From assembly GCF_018777385.1 (NCBI RefSeq), contig NZ_JAFJYB010000001.1, forward strand, positions 868,001 through 932,000: 64,000 bases of DNA. Reading direction: 5' to 3'. How positions within the stretch are numbered: position 1 is the stretch's first letter; every line of letters starts with the position of its first letter. The stretch comes from Candidatus Symbiopectobacterium endolongispinus. GTDB taxonomy: Bacteria > Pseudomonadota > Gammaproteobacteria > Enterobacterales > Enterobacteriaceae. Below the pieces are notes generated by a model that saw only the letters and a list, made by a program, of their open reading frames with translations, made no database searches and was not told the DNA's origin. The position numbers and the translations under genes are program-made. Shown here in pieces: positions 21,599 to 31,916 of the stretch.

Positions 21599-21982
21599 CG
21601 GCTAAGATCAGCACAACACATAGCGGACAATGGATAAAAATTATTGTCGGTAGCAGCTTACCGACATCATCCATGCTCACCACGTTACGTGGTTCAATCC
21701 GCTGTATGATATTGATGTATAAAACAACACATCATATTCCATACAGCGACCTTCATCCAACGGCCATCCTACCCGAAAAGGGATCTTTGTTGATCTATGC
21801 CTACCGGTGGCCTTGCTATATTCATTTCAACATCGCGGTCACATAGCCACTCGCCCATACCACAGCAATTTTTTTGATTAGCTATGTAAAATAAATTTGT
21901 TTTCTCTGCGTCACTAAAATGGCGACACTACGCCCTGTTGTCCTTACCACAATTTTTATGAACATACATAGGGTTAATTATT
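21599..21982. other. gtrC-doxX spacer with two hairpins
   Basis: No gene is supported. A 7-bp stem (GTCGGTA/TACCGAC, 21646-21665) follows gtrC. An imperfect 18-bp inverted repeat (CGCTGTATG.../...CATACAGCG, about 21700-21748) with a 12-base loop lies beyond it. Neither has a clear T run. They could be transcript ends or remnants of a small repeat. Confidence 0.45.
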
Positions 21983-22417
21983 ATGATTGCTCAGCTCAAT
22001 CGGTCATTCAATCGTCTCGCAGACCATCAGGATGCCGGTATTCTGCTACTACGTCTGACCATTGGTATTTTGTTGCTGTTTCACGGCGTAGCCAAAATAG
22101 AGCACGGCGTGGGTTGGATCGTGCAGATGCTGCAAGCGGCGGGCCTGCCAGGCTTTATCGCTTATGGGGTGTACATTGGTGAAGTGGTTGCGCCGATCCT
22201 GATTATTTTAGGTGTATTTACCCGCATTTCCGGCCTGATTGCCGCTTTTACGTTAGTGGTTGCCACTCTGATGGTTGGTATCGGTAATTTCTTTACTCTG
22301 ACCAAAGTCGGTGCCTGGGCACTGGAAGTGGAAGCTCTCTACTTCTTCGGTGGCCTGATCATCACGCTGGTAGGCAGTGGACGTTACTCTGTGGTGTCCA
22401 ACCCAGATTACCGTTAA
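21983..22417 (+). CDS. DoxX family inner-membrane protein
   Basis: This 144-aa protein has four hydrophobic helices (about 21-36, 57-78, 82-102 and 115-135). It carries DoxX features such as GILLLFHGVAKI, VYIGEVVAPILIILGVFTRISG and the final GSGRYSV. DoxX proteins are small membrane proteins with proposed quinone or redox roles; the substrate here is unknown. It starts at the ATG at 21983; no strong ribosome site is visible. A terminator at 22565 ends its transcript, so it is probably monocistronic. Confidence 0.8.
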   Translation: MIAQLNRSFNRLADHQDAGILLLRLTIGILLLFHGVAKIEHGVGWIVQMLQAAGLPGFIAYGVYIGEVVAPILIILGVFTRISGLIAAFTLVVATLMVGIGNFFTLTKVGAWALEVEALYFFGGLIITLVGSGRYSVVSNPDYR

Positions 22418-22462
22418 TTTTACTGTCAAACGATTTGAATGAAAAACCCACCTAAAAGAGTC

Positions 22463-22482
22463 ATTCCCGCGCAGGCGGGAAT
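22463..22482. repeat. Short palindromic repeat (ATTCCCGC...GCGGGAAT)
   Basis: An 8-bp perfect stem with a GCAG loop forms the motif CATTCCCGC-N4-GCGGGAAT. Similar units are dispersed in many proteobacterial genomes. Only this copy was noticed in the window. Confidence 0.6.
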
Positions 22483-22564
22483 CTCTTGCAGATGAAACGC
22501 GTTCCTTCTGGCAGAGATCCCCGGCTTTCGTCGAGGATGGAACGGCTTTGTCATCAGTCTGAAT

Positions 22565-22587
22565 GCCCGCGATGGCGGGCGTTTTTT
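22565..22587 (+). terminator. Rho-independent terminator after doxX
   Basis: GCCCGC-GATG-GCGGGC is followed by G and six T. This is a classical terminator on the plus strand, about 150 bases after the doxX stop codon. Confidence 0.85.
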
Positions 22588-22625
22588 ATGAACCTTGTGG
22601 TATTTTTTGAAACCGTAGCCGTCGT

Positions 22626-23618
22626 TTAGATTTCCCAATCGTGGTTATACACTTTGGGTTTGAACTGGATAACATCACCACGCTTCAAGCCGTTAAGGTT
22701 GATGTCGTCTTGTGCGACTTCGGCTTCAATCAGTTCGGGCTCACCTTCGACTTTCAACGACAGACGAGTCAATGCCCCCAATGGACGGATATACCGCACC
22801 ACCACCGGCTGAAATCCGTCTTGCACCTCCGCAGAAATCGCCACTTCATGGGGACGGAACAGGATCGGTTTATCGCTGTGCGCCACTTTCAGGCGGTTGC
22901 TGTCACCAAGGAAGTGATAAACAAAATCGCTGGCCGGATGGTTATACACCTCAGCAGGTGAGCCGATCTGCTCAATAACACCTTTATTCATCAGCACAAT
23001 GCGATCGGCAACTTCCATCGCTTCTTCCTGATCGTGCGTCACAAACACCGATGTCAGATTGACGTTCTCGTGTAAACGTGACAGCCAGCGGCGCAGCTCT
23101 TTACGCACTTTAGCATCCAGCGCACCAAAGGGCTCATCCAGCAGCAAAATACGCGGTTCAACAATCAGCGCGCGTGCCAGAGCAATACGCTGGCGTTGTC
23201 CGCCAGAGAGCTGTTCCGGATAACGATCTGCCAGCCAGTCTAACTGCACCATGTTCAGCAACTCGTGCACTTTCGCTTCAATATCGCGCTTGGAAGGGCG
23301 GATACTGCGCGGTTTCATACGCAGCCCAAACGCCACGTTGTCAAACACGGTCATATGGCGAAACAGCGTATAGTGCTGGAACACAAAGCCAACATTGCGA
23401 TCGCGCACATCATGCACCGACACATCTTCACCGTGAAAAACAATCTGCCCGCTATCCGGCTTTTCAAAACCAGCAATAATACGCAACAAGGTCGTTTTGC
23501 CACAGCCCGATGATCCCAACAAAGCCACCAGCTCGCCGCTGTTGATTGCCAGATTAATTTCATTCAAGGCCCGGAACTGGCCAAACTGTTTGTTTATATT
23601 ACGAATATCAATGCTCAT
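22626..23618 (-). CDS. cysA: Sulfate/thiosulfate ABC transporter ATPase CysA
   Basis: CysA powers sulfate and thiosulfate import. Starting at 23618 ([20 protein letters not shown]), the motifs are Walker [10 protein letters not shown] (near 36), signature LSGGQRQR (near 135), Walker [12 protein letters not shown] (near 154) and the H-loop THDQEEA (near 191). A C-terminal TOBE-like region follows; total 330 aa. It overlaps the upstream permease gene by 11 bases. The ATPase is intact, but its partner permeases are fused into one protein and the binding-protein gene is broken. Confidence 0.93.
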   Translation of the reverse strand: MSIDIRNINKQFGQFRALNEINLAINSGELVALLGSSGCGKTTLLRIIAGFEKPDSGQIVFHGEDVSVHDVRDRNVGFVFQHYTLFRHMTVFDNVAFGLRMKPRSIRPSKRDIEAKVHELLNMVQLDWLADRYPEQLSGGQRQRIALARALIVEPRILLLDEPFGALDAKVRKELRRWLSRLHENVNLTSVFVTHDQEEAMEVADRIVLMNKGVIEQIGSPAEVYNHPASDFVYHFLGDSNRLKVAHSDKPILFRPHEVAISAEVQDGFQPVVVRYIRPLGALTRLSLKVEGEPELIEAEVAQDDINLNGLKRGDVIQFKPKVYNHDWEI

Positions 23619-24453
23619 TTTGAGCCAGTTCCTGTTGGTGTTTCTCAACCTGTTTTGCCAAACGCCCTTCGCTCCATTGGCGCAGCAGCAATACCACTAA
23701 CGACATCAGCAGCAGCAAAATCGCCACGCTAAAGGCCGCTATAATATTGTATTCGTTGTAAAGGATCTCAATGTGCAACGGCAAGGTGTTGGTCAAACCA
23801 CGAATATGGCCAGAGACCACGGACACCGCACCAAACTCACCCATCGCACGCGCCGTACAGAGCACCACACCGTAAATCAACGCCCATTTCACATTGGGCA
23901 GCGTGATATACCAGAACATCTGCCAGCCGTTGGCACTCAGCAAACGGGCAGCCTCCTCCTGGGTGCCCTGCTGCTCCATCAAAGGAATCAGCTCGCGCGC
24001 CACATAGGGCAAGGTGACAAAGATCAACGCCAGCGTGATACCCAGGCTGGTGTAAGCAATCTTGAAAGGAAACAGTCCACCAATCAGCCCATTTGGCGCA
24101 TACAGCGCCGTAAGTGCAATCCCCGCCACCGCCGTGGGCAGCGCAAAAGGCATGTCGATCATGGCATCGATCACTTTGCGCCCCGGAAACTGGTAGCGCA
24201 CCAACACCCAGGCCAGTAAGGTTCCCAGAATGCCATTGACAAAAGCCGCCGCCAGCGCCGTGCCAAAAGAGAGTTGCAGTGAAAGCAGCACCTGACGACT
24301 GGTGATCAACGTCCATAATTGCGTGAGTGTAAGCTGACTGGCGTAGACAAACATGCCCGCCAACGGGATCAACACAATCAAACTCAAGTAGCTGAGGCTA
24401 AACCCTAAGGTAAGGCCAAAACCAGGAATGACGGGAGAAATGCGTCGTGACAT
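23608..24453 (-). CDS. In-frame CysT-CysW hybrid sulfate permease
   Basis: The normal operon has two paralogous permease genes, cysT and cysW, each about 280 codons; here there is one of 281 codons. Residues 1 to about 145 have CysT features ([20 protein letters not shown] start, [15 protein letters not shown]). From about residue 150 the sequence is CysW-like ([41 protein letters not shown], the [16 protein letters not shown] helix). The switch is at [10 protein letters not shown] (about 23995-24025), a stretch that is similar in both paralogues, as expected for a deletion by recombination between them. Six membrane helices and the EAA-type loop remain. Function is unknown: the importer normally needs both proteins. 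Confidence 0.8.
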   Translation of the reverse strand: MSRRISPVIPGFGLTLGFSLSYLSLIVLIPLAGMFVYASQLTLTQLWTLITSRQVLLSLQLSFGTALAAAFVNGILGTLLAWVLVRYQFPGRKVIDAMIDMPFALPTAVAGIALTALYAPNGLIGGLFPFKIAYTSLGITLALIFVTLPYVARELIPLMEQQGTQEEAARLLSANGWQMFWYITLPNVKWALIYGVVLCTARAMGEFGAVSVVSGHIRGLTNTLPLHIEILYNEYNIIAAFSVAILLLLMSLVVLLLRQWSEGRLAKQVEKHQQELAQNEH

Positions 24454-24549
24454 ACCAAGCCTTTCTTAATGCAATAGTTCAGTGAACCAGCCCATCCACA
24501 TGGCAAAGCCGCTATCAACGTAGCGGCCAGCCAGTAGGCGTTTTAAAAA

Positions 24550-25571
24550 TTATTTATTGATTTTATTGAAAATCTTGTCAAAAACGCCACCATCGTTAAA
24601 GTATTGGCCCTGCACTTTGGTCCAGCCGCCAAACTCTTCATCGATGGTTACCAGTTTCACCGGTGCGAATTGACCTTTGAATTCTTCAGCAATCTTGGCA
24701 TTGCGCTGGCGGTAGAAGTTCTTACCGATAATGCGCTGCGCATCGTCGCTGTAAAGGTATTTCAGGTAGGCTTCAGCCTGTTTTTGTGTGCCTTTGCGCT
24801 CAACCACTTTGTCCACAACGGCAACTGGCGGCTCTGCCAGAATAGACAGCGACGGCGTGACGATTTCCAACTGATCGCCGCCCTGCTCTTTCAGTGACAG
24901 ATAGGCTTCGTTTTCCCACGCCAGCAATACATCGCCCAGTTGGCGTTGTACGAAACTGAATAGTGGCACCGCGCGCACCGGTATCTAATACCAGCGCATG
25001 GCGACAAAGCTCAGTCACAAATTTCAGTGCGCTTTCATCACTTCCCCCCCGGCAGGTGCTTGGCATAAGCCCAGGCCGCCAGGAAGTTCCAACGCGCACC
25101 GCCGGAGGTTTTCGGGTTAGGCGTGATCACTTCTACGCCCGGTTTCACCAGATCGCCCCAGTCCTTGATGTTTTTCTGGTTACCTTTGCGCACCAGGAAC
25201 ACAATGGTAGAGGTGTAAGGCGTACTGTTATCCGGCAGGCGTGCCTGCCACTTGGGATCGATCAGCGGCTGATTAAGATTCATGGCATCAATATCGCCCG
25301 CCAGCGCCAGCGTCACCACGTCCGCCTGCAAACCATCGATGACCGAACGCGCCTGTTTGCCGGAGCCACCGTGGGAGTTTTTAATGGAAAGTGTTTCACC
25401 AGTGGTTTCTTTCCAGTGTTTAATGAAGGCAGCGTTATACTCCTGATACAGCTCACGCGTTGGGTCATAGGACACGTTCAACAATTCCGTTGCCGCAGAC
25501 GCAGCGCCCGCAAATAATACCGTTGCTGCTGCAAGAGATACTCCCAGACTACGTATTGACATCATTATCAC
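24550..25571 (-). pseudogene. sbp: sbp, sulfate-binding protein with two +1 frameshifts
   Basis: Sbp is the periplasmic sulfate-binding protein. The signal peptide ([20 protein letters not shown]) and [18 protein letters not shown] are clear, as is SHGGSGKQA. The frame first shifts at a run of seven C (25044-25050; six would restore the frame). It reads [20 protein letters not shown] and then shifts again at AAA (24953-24955; one base extra) before FVQRQLGDVLLAWENEA and the normal C-terminus. Both breaks are single-base gains in homopolymers, typical of slippage (or sequencing error). It is first in the sbp-cysTW-cysA order. Confidence 0.87.
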
Positions 25572-25806
25572 TCCCTCAACATTTTTCGTAATTTGTGTAG
25601 TGTGTTTGGCGTGGTGCGGGCAATGGGCTCACAACATGGAGTGACAATATGAGGATAGGGGGTGGGGGCAAAAATATTGTTTCGCGATAATTTATGCTCT
25701 CGCGTTATATTCTTTGAGCCTATTCAGTTTTTTAAATCTAAGCAGATTAACGGCTCGCAGACAGCAACAAGGGGCCATCGGCCCCTTGGATAAATCAGAG
25801 AGCAAA

Positions 25807-26961
25807 TTATTCTTCTTCATCGAGTTGCAGTGCCACATAGAGCAGCAAACGATCGTCAAAATTGCCCAAATCCAGCCCGGTCAGTTCGGAAATACGGTTC
25901 AGGCGATATTCAAGCGTATTGCGATGGATAAACAGCGCCTTAGCCGTAGCGCCCGGCTGAACGTTATTGCGAAACCAGGCGTTAAGCGTACGTCGCAACA
26001 AACCATTGCCGTCCATCGCTTTCAGTTTTGCCAACGGACGAACCAGTTCATTGGCCTGCCAGCCACCGCGTAGACTATCGAGCAACACTGGCAGCATTAA
26101 ATCCTGATAGTAGTAGCAACGCTGACTGGGCATACGCTGTTTCCCAACGCCCATGGTGGTACGCGCAGTACGGTAAGAACGCGCAATGCTGCCCGGCCCG
26201 GTAAAGTAGTTACCCAACGCCATCCGTACCCGCAGGCGGCCGCTCTCGGTCATGCGGGAGAACAGGTTATCTACGCGACGTCGATGCTCTTCGGCATCCC
26301 AACGATCATGGCTGTTCAGCGCGGGTTTCAGCACCACCATTTCAGTCAGAGACACAATAGCGATCAGATTGTTGCGCTCAGGCGTGGTCAACAGCGTTTG
26401 CAACTGCTGCAATTCTGCCATCGCACTGTCCACGCCCAATTGGCCGCTATCCACCTCGACAACGGTCACCACACGCGGCGTATTGAGATCGATCCCCATA
26501 CGTTGTGCCCACTCCATCAGCGCGGGTGACAGTTCGTCCGTGCGAATCAGGTTTAGCACCAATTCTTCACGCAGACGGCTATCCTGCGCCAACATGTGCA
26601 GGATAGCCTGCTCCAGCATCATCTCTGCGGTCATGCACACCAGTTCACCAAACTGGCGCAAATGGGCGGGGTTACCGGTCAGGCCGATTACGCCGACGAT
26701 TTCACCGTCAATACGTAGCGGCAAGTTGATACCAGGCCGCACCCCGTGCAGATGACGGGCAACCGCATCATAGATATCGACGACACGCCCCTGTGACAAA
26801 GCCAATAGTGCCCCTTCGTGCAGTTCGCCCACGCGTTCTCGATCGCCGCTGCCGATGATTCGCCATCTGGCATTCATCACGTTGATATTGCTATCAATAA
26901 TTTGCATGGTGCGCGCAACGATATCCTGCGCAAGCTTTACATTGAGGTGATATGACGCCAT
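25807..26961 (-). CDS. cdaR: Carbohydrate diacid regulator CdaR
   Basis: CdaR (SdaR) is the activator of D-glucarate and galactarate use genes. The 384-aa protein (385 in E. coli) has the N-terminal diacid-sensing domain (AQDIVARTMQIID, GVIGLTGNPAHLRQFGELVC near 91-110) and a C-terminal PucR-type helix-turn-helix with ALFIHRNTLEYRLNRISELT near 346-365. It lies next to degP, as in E. coli. A GGGGCC-ATC-GGCCCC hairpin at about 25768-25788 follows the gene. The frame is clean; its target genes are not in this window. Confidence 0.94.
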   Translation of the reverse strand: MASYHLNVKLAQDIVARTMQIIDSNINVMNARWRIIGSGDRERVGELHEGALLALSQGRVVDIYDAVARHLHGVRPGINLPLRIDGEIVGVIGLTGNPAHLRQFGELVCMTAEMMLEQAILHMLAQDSRLREELVLNLIRTDELSPALMEWAQRMGIDLNTPRVVTVVEVDSGQLGVDSAMAELQQLQTLLTTPERNNLIAIVSLTEMVVLKPALNSHDRWDAEEHRRRVDNLFSRMTESGRLRVRMALGNYFTGPGSIARSYRTARTTMGVGKQRMPSQRCYYYQDLMLPVLLDSLRGGWQANELVRPLAKLKAMDGNGLLRRTLNAWFRNNVQPGATAKALFIHRNTLEYRLNRISELTGLDLGNFDDRLLLYVALQLDEEE

Positions 26962-27114
26962 TCCCGCCCCTGGTAAGAGAAAGTGACAATTGCACTATCA
27001 TAACGTTGCCCTGAAAGCTGGACATTGTGCGATTTCACAAACATTGACCCAATTCCTTAGAATTGCGGGAAGTATCACAAAATAATAACGAGGAGGCGGG
27101 TGGCTAAGGGGAAA

Positions 27115-27147
27115 ATAAAAAAAGGAGCGTACCTGATACGCTCCTTT
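27115..27147 (-). terminator. degP terminator
   Basis: AAAGGAGCGTA (27121-27131) and TACGCTCCTTT (27137-27147) form an 11-bp stem with a CCTGA loop. On the minus strand it is followed by a T-rich run, about 20 bases after the degP stop. Confidence 0.88.
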
Positions 27148-27167
27148 CAGTCTGAAATGGCTACCGT

Positions 27168-28601
27168 TTATTGTGCCAACAGATAAATCGTAGCATTGCC
27201 ACGCAGCACGTTCAGCGCTAACACCGGAGGCTTGCTGTCCAGAATTTTACGCAGTTCACCCAGATTCTGCACCGGCTGCTGGTTCACACTGAGGATAACG
27301 TCATCCTTCTTCAAGCCGATTTTCGCGGCCGCCGATCCGGCTTTCACCTCGTCCACTTTCACGCCTTTCTGGCCGTCGATTTCGGTATTGCTGAGCGATG
27401 CGCCGCTGATGCCGGTGTAAAGATTACCCGAGGCGACCTGTGTCTGGTTTGCCTGCTGCAAGGTCACTTCTACCGCTAACGGTTTGCCTTCACGCAGCAG
27501 CCCAAGCTTGACCTTGCTACCGACGGGTAAGGAAGCAACCTGGGCGCGCAGTGCTGCAAAGCTGCTGATCGGTTTATCGTTCAGCGTCAAAATGACGTCA
27601 CCGGCTTTGATGCCTGCTTCGTCAGCAGCGGATTTCGGCCTGACCTGGCTGACAAATGCCCCGCGCTGAGCATCCACTTTTATCGCTTGAGCCAGATCGG
27701 AATTGAGCTCAGTACCGGTAATACCCAGTTCGCCGCGTTTCACGTCGCCAAACTCAACCAATTGCGCGGTCAGGTTTTTCACCATGTTGCTCGGAATAGC
27801 AAAACCAATACCGATGTTTCCACCATCCGGTGCCAGAATCGCGGTGTTCAGACCGATAAGCTCACCATTAAGGTTAACCAGCGCCCCGCCCGAGTTGCCT
27901 CGGTTGATCGCGGCATCGGTCTGGATAAAGTTTTCATAATTCTCGATATTCAGCCCGCTGCGCCCTAACGCCGAAACAATACCGGACGTCGCCGTTTGGC
28001 CTAAGCCGTAGGGGTTGCCGATCGCCACGGTATAGTCACCCACCCGTAACTGATCGGAATCGGCGATCTTGATGGCGGTTAGATTTTTAAAATCAATCAG
28101 TTGAATCAACGCAACGTCGGTACGCGGGTCTTTGCCAATCACTTTGGCATCATACTTACGCCCATCGTAAAGCCGTACCTGAATCTTGTCCGCGTTGTCG
28201 ATTACGTGGTTATTGGTTACCACATAGCCTTTCTCCGCGTTGATCACCACACCAGAGCCTAATGCCTGGAAGTTCTCACGTTTTGCGGGCGCGCCCTCTT
28301 CCCCTTCGTCTTCAGCCCCCTGGCAAATCGGGGAGTTTTGGAAGGGTGACCACTCCTGACAGAACGGCGAATTCTCACCGAAGAAAGGCTGCATCTGCTG
28401 CGGAATATTGCTGCGCTTGACGTCGGTATGCCCTTCAATGGAGATACTGACGACGGAAGGCATCACTTTCTCAAACATCGGAGCCAAACTTGGCATCTGG
28501 CTGGATGTCGATACCACCGCCTCAGTCGCCGCAAAGACGTGCCCCATGCTCATTGCCAGGCTCAGCGCCAATGCACTCAGAACCAATGATTTTCTTTTCA
28601 T
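27168..28601 (-). CDS. degP: Periplasmic serine protease/chaperone DegP
   Basis: DegP degrades or refolds misfolded periplasmic proteins. A signal peptide (to about residue 24, ending HVFA) precedes the trypsin-like domain with His132 (TNNHVID), Asp162 (RTDVALIQ) and Ser237 (RGNSGGA). Two PDZ domains follow (about 285-375 and 390-470). The LA loop has the CQ...CQ cysteines and an acidic insert (EDEGEEGAPA). Length is 477 aa against 474 in E. coli. A sigma-E promoter lies about 120 bases upstream, so regulation by rpoE is preserved. Confidence 0.98.
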   Translation of the reverse strand: MKRKSLVLSALALSLAMSMGHVFAATEAVVSTSSQMPSLAPMFEKVMPSVVSISIEGHTDVKRSNIPQQMQPFFGENSPFCQEWSPFQNSPICQGAEDEGEEGAPAKRENFQALGSGVVINAEKGYVVTNNHVIDNADKIQVRLYDGRKYDAKVIGKDPRTDVALIQLIDFKNLTAIKIADSDQLRVGDYTVAIGNPYGLGQTATSGIVSALGRSGLNIENYENFIQTDAAINRGNSGGALVNLNGELIGLNTAILAPDGGNIGIGFAIPSNMVKNLTAQLVEFGDVKRGELGITGTELNSDLAQAIKVDAQRGAFVSQVRPKSAADEAGIKAGDVILTLNDKPISSFAALRAQVASLPVGSKVKLGLLREGKPLAVEVTLQQANQTQVASGNLYTGISGASLSNTEIDGQKGVKVDEVKAGSAAAKIGLKKDDVILSVNQQPVQNLGELRKILDSKPPVLALNVLRGNATIYLLAQ

Positions 28602-28721
28602 GATCTCTTATCTCGTCGTATCAACAGGTGAATCCCAAGTCGCCGAACCTGTTCACCATCCCACCCTCTAGATGTCGCGCTGGCGGGCTCGTAAACAGGC
28701 TCAATTGGCGTTCGCGCTATA

Positions 28722-28748
28722 TTAGATAAACAAGAAAGCACAAAGTTC
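28722..28748 (-). promoter_or_regulatory. sigma-E-dependent promoter of degP
   Basis: On the minus strand GAACTT (28743-28748), a 16-base spacer and TCTAA (28722-28726) fit the sigma-E pattern. The start would be near 28714, about 113 bases before the degP ATG. degP is a founding member of the E. coli sigma-E regulon. Confidence 0.8.
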
Positions 28749-28803
28749 ATCGCCGCGCGCTGGCCCAAACGTAAGCAAGTATGGGGCCGCTTTACATAAA
28801 TTG

Positions 28804-30315
28804 TTATTCCGCCGCCATCAGCCGCCGGTACTCGTCGTAAGCGTAAAGATCTGTCATTCCACTGATATAATCTTGAATCAATCGCGCCCGATAATAGTAT
28901 TCCCAAATCTCCTGTTCCTCACAAGACAGTGCAGAGAGTTGGAGCGTGGCTTCACGATAGGCCAGGCAATGTTTGCTGGAAAGCTTGTGGTAGAGCCGGG
29001 TTTCTATGGGATAGTGCGGGTGCGTATCGTCATTCACCATTTGGCTGAAAGCGTCATAAGACATTTCCAGCAGCGGATGATAGATGTCCAATAGCCCCCC
29101 GATCACGCGATAGCCTTGCAGTTCCAGCTTTTCGACTTCTGCGTTATTAAACACATACTTGCGCGCAACCTCTTTGAACACCCGCAACAGTTTAGCCTGC
29201 GCGCCCTTGTCTTCCAGCAGCGCCTCATCAAAAGCACCAGCGTAAATTGCAGGCAAATTTTTGATAAAACGATGCGTCGCGTAAGGCACCAGCTTAGTCA
29301 CCGTATTGACGCGCAACTGCATAAAAAATTGATCGTCGGTGCTGCGCCAGCGGTGCCGTTTTCGACTTTCATAAGCCTGCTCTACGGTTTTGGCAAACAG
29401 ATCAGAGGGATCGACCGTGCCCCAGGTTTGGCGTAAGTACAGATAAAGCTGGTCGGTGGTAAGGATCTCTTTTTCTACCGCATCCTCCAGATCGGCGACG
29501 CAGTAAGAGATGTCGTCCGCTGCTTCCATGATGTAGGTGAGCGGAAAGCGATGGTATTCTTCCAGCGACAATTCCTGGCGCAAATCGGTAACAAAATCCT
29601 GTTCAGAAAGGTAATAGCCCGGCTTTTTCATCAGATAGCGGTAGGTATCGGGCACCTCGCCGACCCAATACGCTGGCCGGGTATATTTGAGAATACAGCC
29701 GACCTGGCTGTAGGTTAGATTCAGTTTAAGCAACGTATGCACCAAACGAATCGCTTGTGCATTGCCTTCGAAATGGCTGAGATCCTGTCGCACCTGACGC
29801 CGCAATGCATCATGCGCATCGCCTTTCAGCCGCAGGGCTTCAACCTGACAAGCATCATCACGCGACAATGCGTCATCCTGAATATAAGTGGCATCCAACC
29901 GTTTTCTAAACCAGTTATTGATAGCGGATTCACCAAAATGGCCAAAGGGCGGGTTGCCGATGTCATGCATCAGGCAGGCCATTTCTACCATGCTTTCAAA
30001 GGGCGTCTGCCACAGAGACAGGCCAAGGGCGTCCAGTCGGTTTTCGCCTTTTATTCGCACCAGAATATCTTTGGCGATGTAGCGACCGATCTGCTGCACT
30101 TCCATAGAGTGTGTCAGCCGCGAACGCACGGCGGCGTTACGCTCCAGCGGAAATACCTGCGTCTTCTGTTGTAAACGGCGGATCGCGGCAGAGTTGATGA
30201 TACGCCCCCTATCACTTTCGAACAGGCGGACGATGTCATATTCGCTCTCCGCTGTGATCGGTTTGCTCAGAGGCCGCTGAACGCTGAATTTCTTTGAAAA
30301 ATCGATATCGGACAT
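28804..30315 (-). CDS. dgt: dGTP triphosphohydrolase Dgt
   Basis: Dgt cleaves dGTP to deoxyguanosine and triphosphate. The HD-domain metal ligands are seen in [13 protein letters not shown] (near 65-77) and [14 protein letters not shown] (near 116-129), with a third set in [17 protein letters not shown] (near 263-279). Length is 503 aa against 505 in E. coli. It is divergent from mtnN and upstream of degP in the E. coli order. No lesion is seen. Confidence 0.97.
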   Translation of the reverse strand: MSDIDFSKKFSVQRPLSKPITAESEYDIVRLFESDRGRIINSAAIRRLQQKTQVFPLERNAAVRSRLTHSMEVQQIGRYIAKDILVRIKGENRLDALGLSLWQTPFESMVEMACLMHDIGNPPFGHFGESAINNWFRKRLDATYIQDDALSRDDACQVEALRLKGDAHDALRRQVRQDLSHFEGNAQAIRLVHTLLKLNLTYSQVGCILKYTRPAYWVGEVPDTYRYLMKKPGYYLSEQDFVTDLRQELSLEEYHRFPLTYIMEAADDISYCVADLEDAVEKEILTTDQLYLYLRQTWGTVDPSDLFAKTVEQAYESRKRHRWRSTDDQFFMQLRVNTVTKLVPYATHRFIKNLPAIYAGAFDEALLEDKGAQAKLLRVFKEVARKYVFNNAEVEKLELQGYRVIGGLLDIYHPLLEMSYDAFSQMVNDDTHPHYPIETRLYHKLSSKHCLAYREATLQLSALSCEEQEIWEYYYRARLIQDYISGMTDLYAYDEYRRLMAAE

Positions 30316-30432
30316 CCCCTTCCCCCTTTACCGCCGCCAAAATCACGCCTGGGTTCCATTTCACCCCGTTAGCCATGATAGACTACACAACACAGACTAC
30401 GGCTAACTATTTGAAATTTTGTGGGGAATCTA

Positions 30433-31134
30433 ATGAAAGTCGGCATCATCGGGGCCATGGAACAAGAAGTGACGATCCTGCGCGATCGCATCGAAAACCT
30501 CAGTACCTTCGCACGCGCCGGATGCGAAATCTACAGCGGGTGGCTGAACTGTGTCGAAGTGGCGCTGTTAAAATCCGGTATTGGCAAGGTTTCCGCGGCG
30601 ATGGGCACCACGCTGCTGTTGGAACATGCCCGCCCTGACATCGTTATCAACACCGGTTCTGCGGGCGGTCTGGCACCGACCCTGAACGTCGGCGATATCG
30701 TGGTATCCAGTGAAGCGCGCTATCACGATGCCGATGTCACCGCCTTCGGTTATGAAGCGGGCCAGATGGCAGGTTGCCCGGCGGCGTTTCCCGCCGATAC
30801 ATCCCTTATTGCGCTGGCCGAGCGCGCCATTGTGTCTCTGCAATTGAATGCGGTTCAGGGGCTGATTGTCAGTGGTGATGCGTTTATCAACGGTGCCGAA
30901 CCGCTGGCTCGCATCCGTCGCACCTTCCCACAGGCCGTCGCGGTCGAAATGGAAGCCATGGCAATCGCTCACGTTTGCCATCAGTTCGGTGTGCCTTTCG
31001 TCGTAGTACGCGCCATTTCCGATGTGGCAGACAAAGCCTCTCACCTGAGTTTTGACGAGTTTCTGGCCGTGGCGGCCCAGCAATCATCACACATGGTGAG
31101 CGCCATGTTGCAAGAGCTCGCCGGAAAAGCCTGA
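30433..31134 (+). CDS. mtnN: 5'-methylthioadenosine/S-adenosylhomocysteine nucleosidase
   Basis: MtnN (Pfs) splits methylthioadenosine and S-adenosylhomocysteine, recycling by-products of polyamine synthesis, methylation and AI-2 synthesis. The start at 30433 gives [13 protein letters not shown] with catalytic Glu in EQEV. The catalytic SGDAF (near 153) and [11 protein letters not shown] (near 172) regions and the Asp in [12 protein letters not shown] (near 197) are conserved. Length is 233 aa (232 in E. coli). The stop overlaps the btuF start by one base. Confidence 0.97.
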   Translation: MKVGIIGAMEQEVTILRDRIENLSTFARAGCEIYSGWLNCVEVALLKSGIGKVSAAMGTTLLLEHARPDIVINTGSAGGLAPTLNVGDIVVSSEARYHDADVTAFGYEAGQMAGCPAAFPADTSLIALAERAIVSLQLNAVQGLIVSGDAFINGAEPLARIRRTFPQAVAVEMEAMAIAHVCHQFGVPFVVVRAISDVADKASHLSFDEFLAVAAQQSSHMVSAMLQELAGKA

Positions 31135-31916
31135 TGCGCGTTCGCGGGCTCTCTCTTCTGGCAATACTGTGTCTGCTCATGGCCGGACGGGCCAACGCAG
31201 ACGCTGTCGCCCAGCGCATTATCAGTATGGCTCCCCACGCTACGGAGCTGGCCTTCGCCGCTGGCATGGGCGATCAGGTGATTGGCGTGAGTGCCTGGTC
31301 AAACTACCCGCCCGAAGCGCAACAGAGGGAACAGGTTGCCTCCTGGCAAGGTATCAATCTGGAACGGGTGCTGGCCTTAAAGCCGGATTTGGTTCTGACC
31401 TGGCGTGAAGGGAACCCGCAGCGACCGCTTGAGCAACTATCAGCCTTTGGCATCCCGGTGTTGTATCTGGATCCCACCTCGCTGGAGGCAATACCGACCA
31501 TTCTGGAACAGCTTGGGCAATACAGCGCGCACCATGAGGTTGCGCGACAAAATGCACAGACCTTACGCCAGCAGTTGGCTGATTTGAAAGCACGCTACGC
31601 CCATGCGTCAAAACATCAGGTATTCCTGCAATTTGGTACACACCCGCTGTTCACGTCAGGCAAACAGTCGTTGCAAAACCAGGTACTCGCCCTGTGTGGC
31701 GGCGTCAATGTTTTCGATGACAGCAAGGTGCCCTGGCCACAGGTCAGTCGTGAACAGGTGTTGCGGCGCAACCCACAGGTGATCATTACGACGGGCACCG
31801 CTGCCGATGCGGCCGCCACGCGTGATTTTTGGTCGCCGCAGTTGTCCGTGCCAATTATTACGGTAGACGAAGATTGGTTTAATCGCAGCAGCCCGCGCAT
31901 GCTGCTGGCAGCCTAG
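31134..31916 (+). CDS. btuF: Vitamin B12-binding protein BtuF, C-terminus cut by amber codon
   Basis: BtuF is the periplasmic cobalamin-binding protein of BtuCDF. A signal peptide (LLAILCLLMAGRANA) is followed by typical segments: ISMAPHATELAFAAG, GVSAWSNYPPEAQ, WQGINLERVLALKPDL, HPLFTSGKQSLQNQVL and the docking end DWFNRSSPRMLLAA. The frame then meets TAG (31914-31916) but continues as YICQQLAALPAQ to a natural stop at 31953-31955. About 13 residues of the last helix are therefore lost. The E. coli protein continues similarly after ILAA. Function may survive. Confidence 0.88.
   Translation: MRVRGLSLLAILCLLMAGRANADAVAQRIISMAPHATELAFAAGMGDQVIGVSAWSNYPPEAQQREQVASWQGINLERVLALKPDLVLTWREGNPQRPLEQLSAFGIPVLYLDPTSLEAIPTILEQLGQYSAHHEVARQNAQTLRQQLADLKARYAHASKHQVFLQFGTHPLFTSGKQSLQNQVLALCGGVNVFDDSKVPWPQVSREQVLRRNPQVIITTGTAADAAATRDFWSPQLSVPIITVDEDWFNRSSPRMLLAA

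Noticed and set aside
22463-22587. Repeats near 22.5 kb as a CRISPR array
   Set aside because: There is a single palindrome and one terminator hairpin, with no regular repeat-spacer units and no cas gene.
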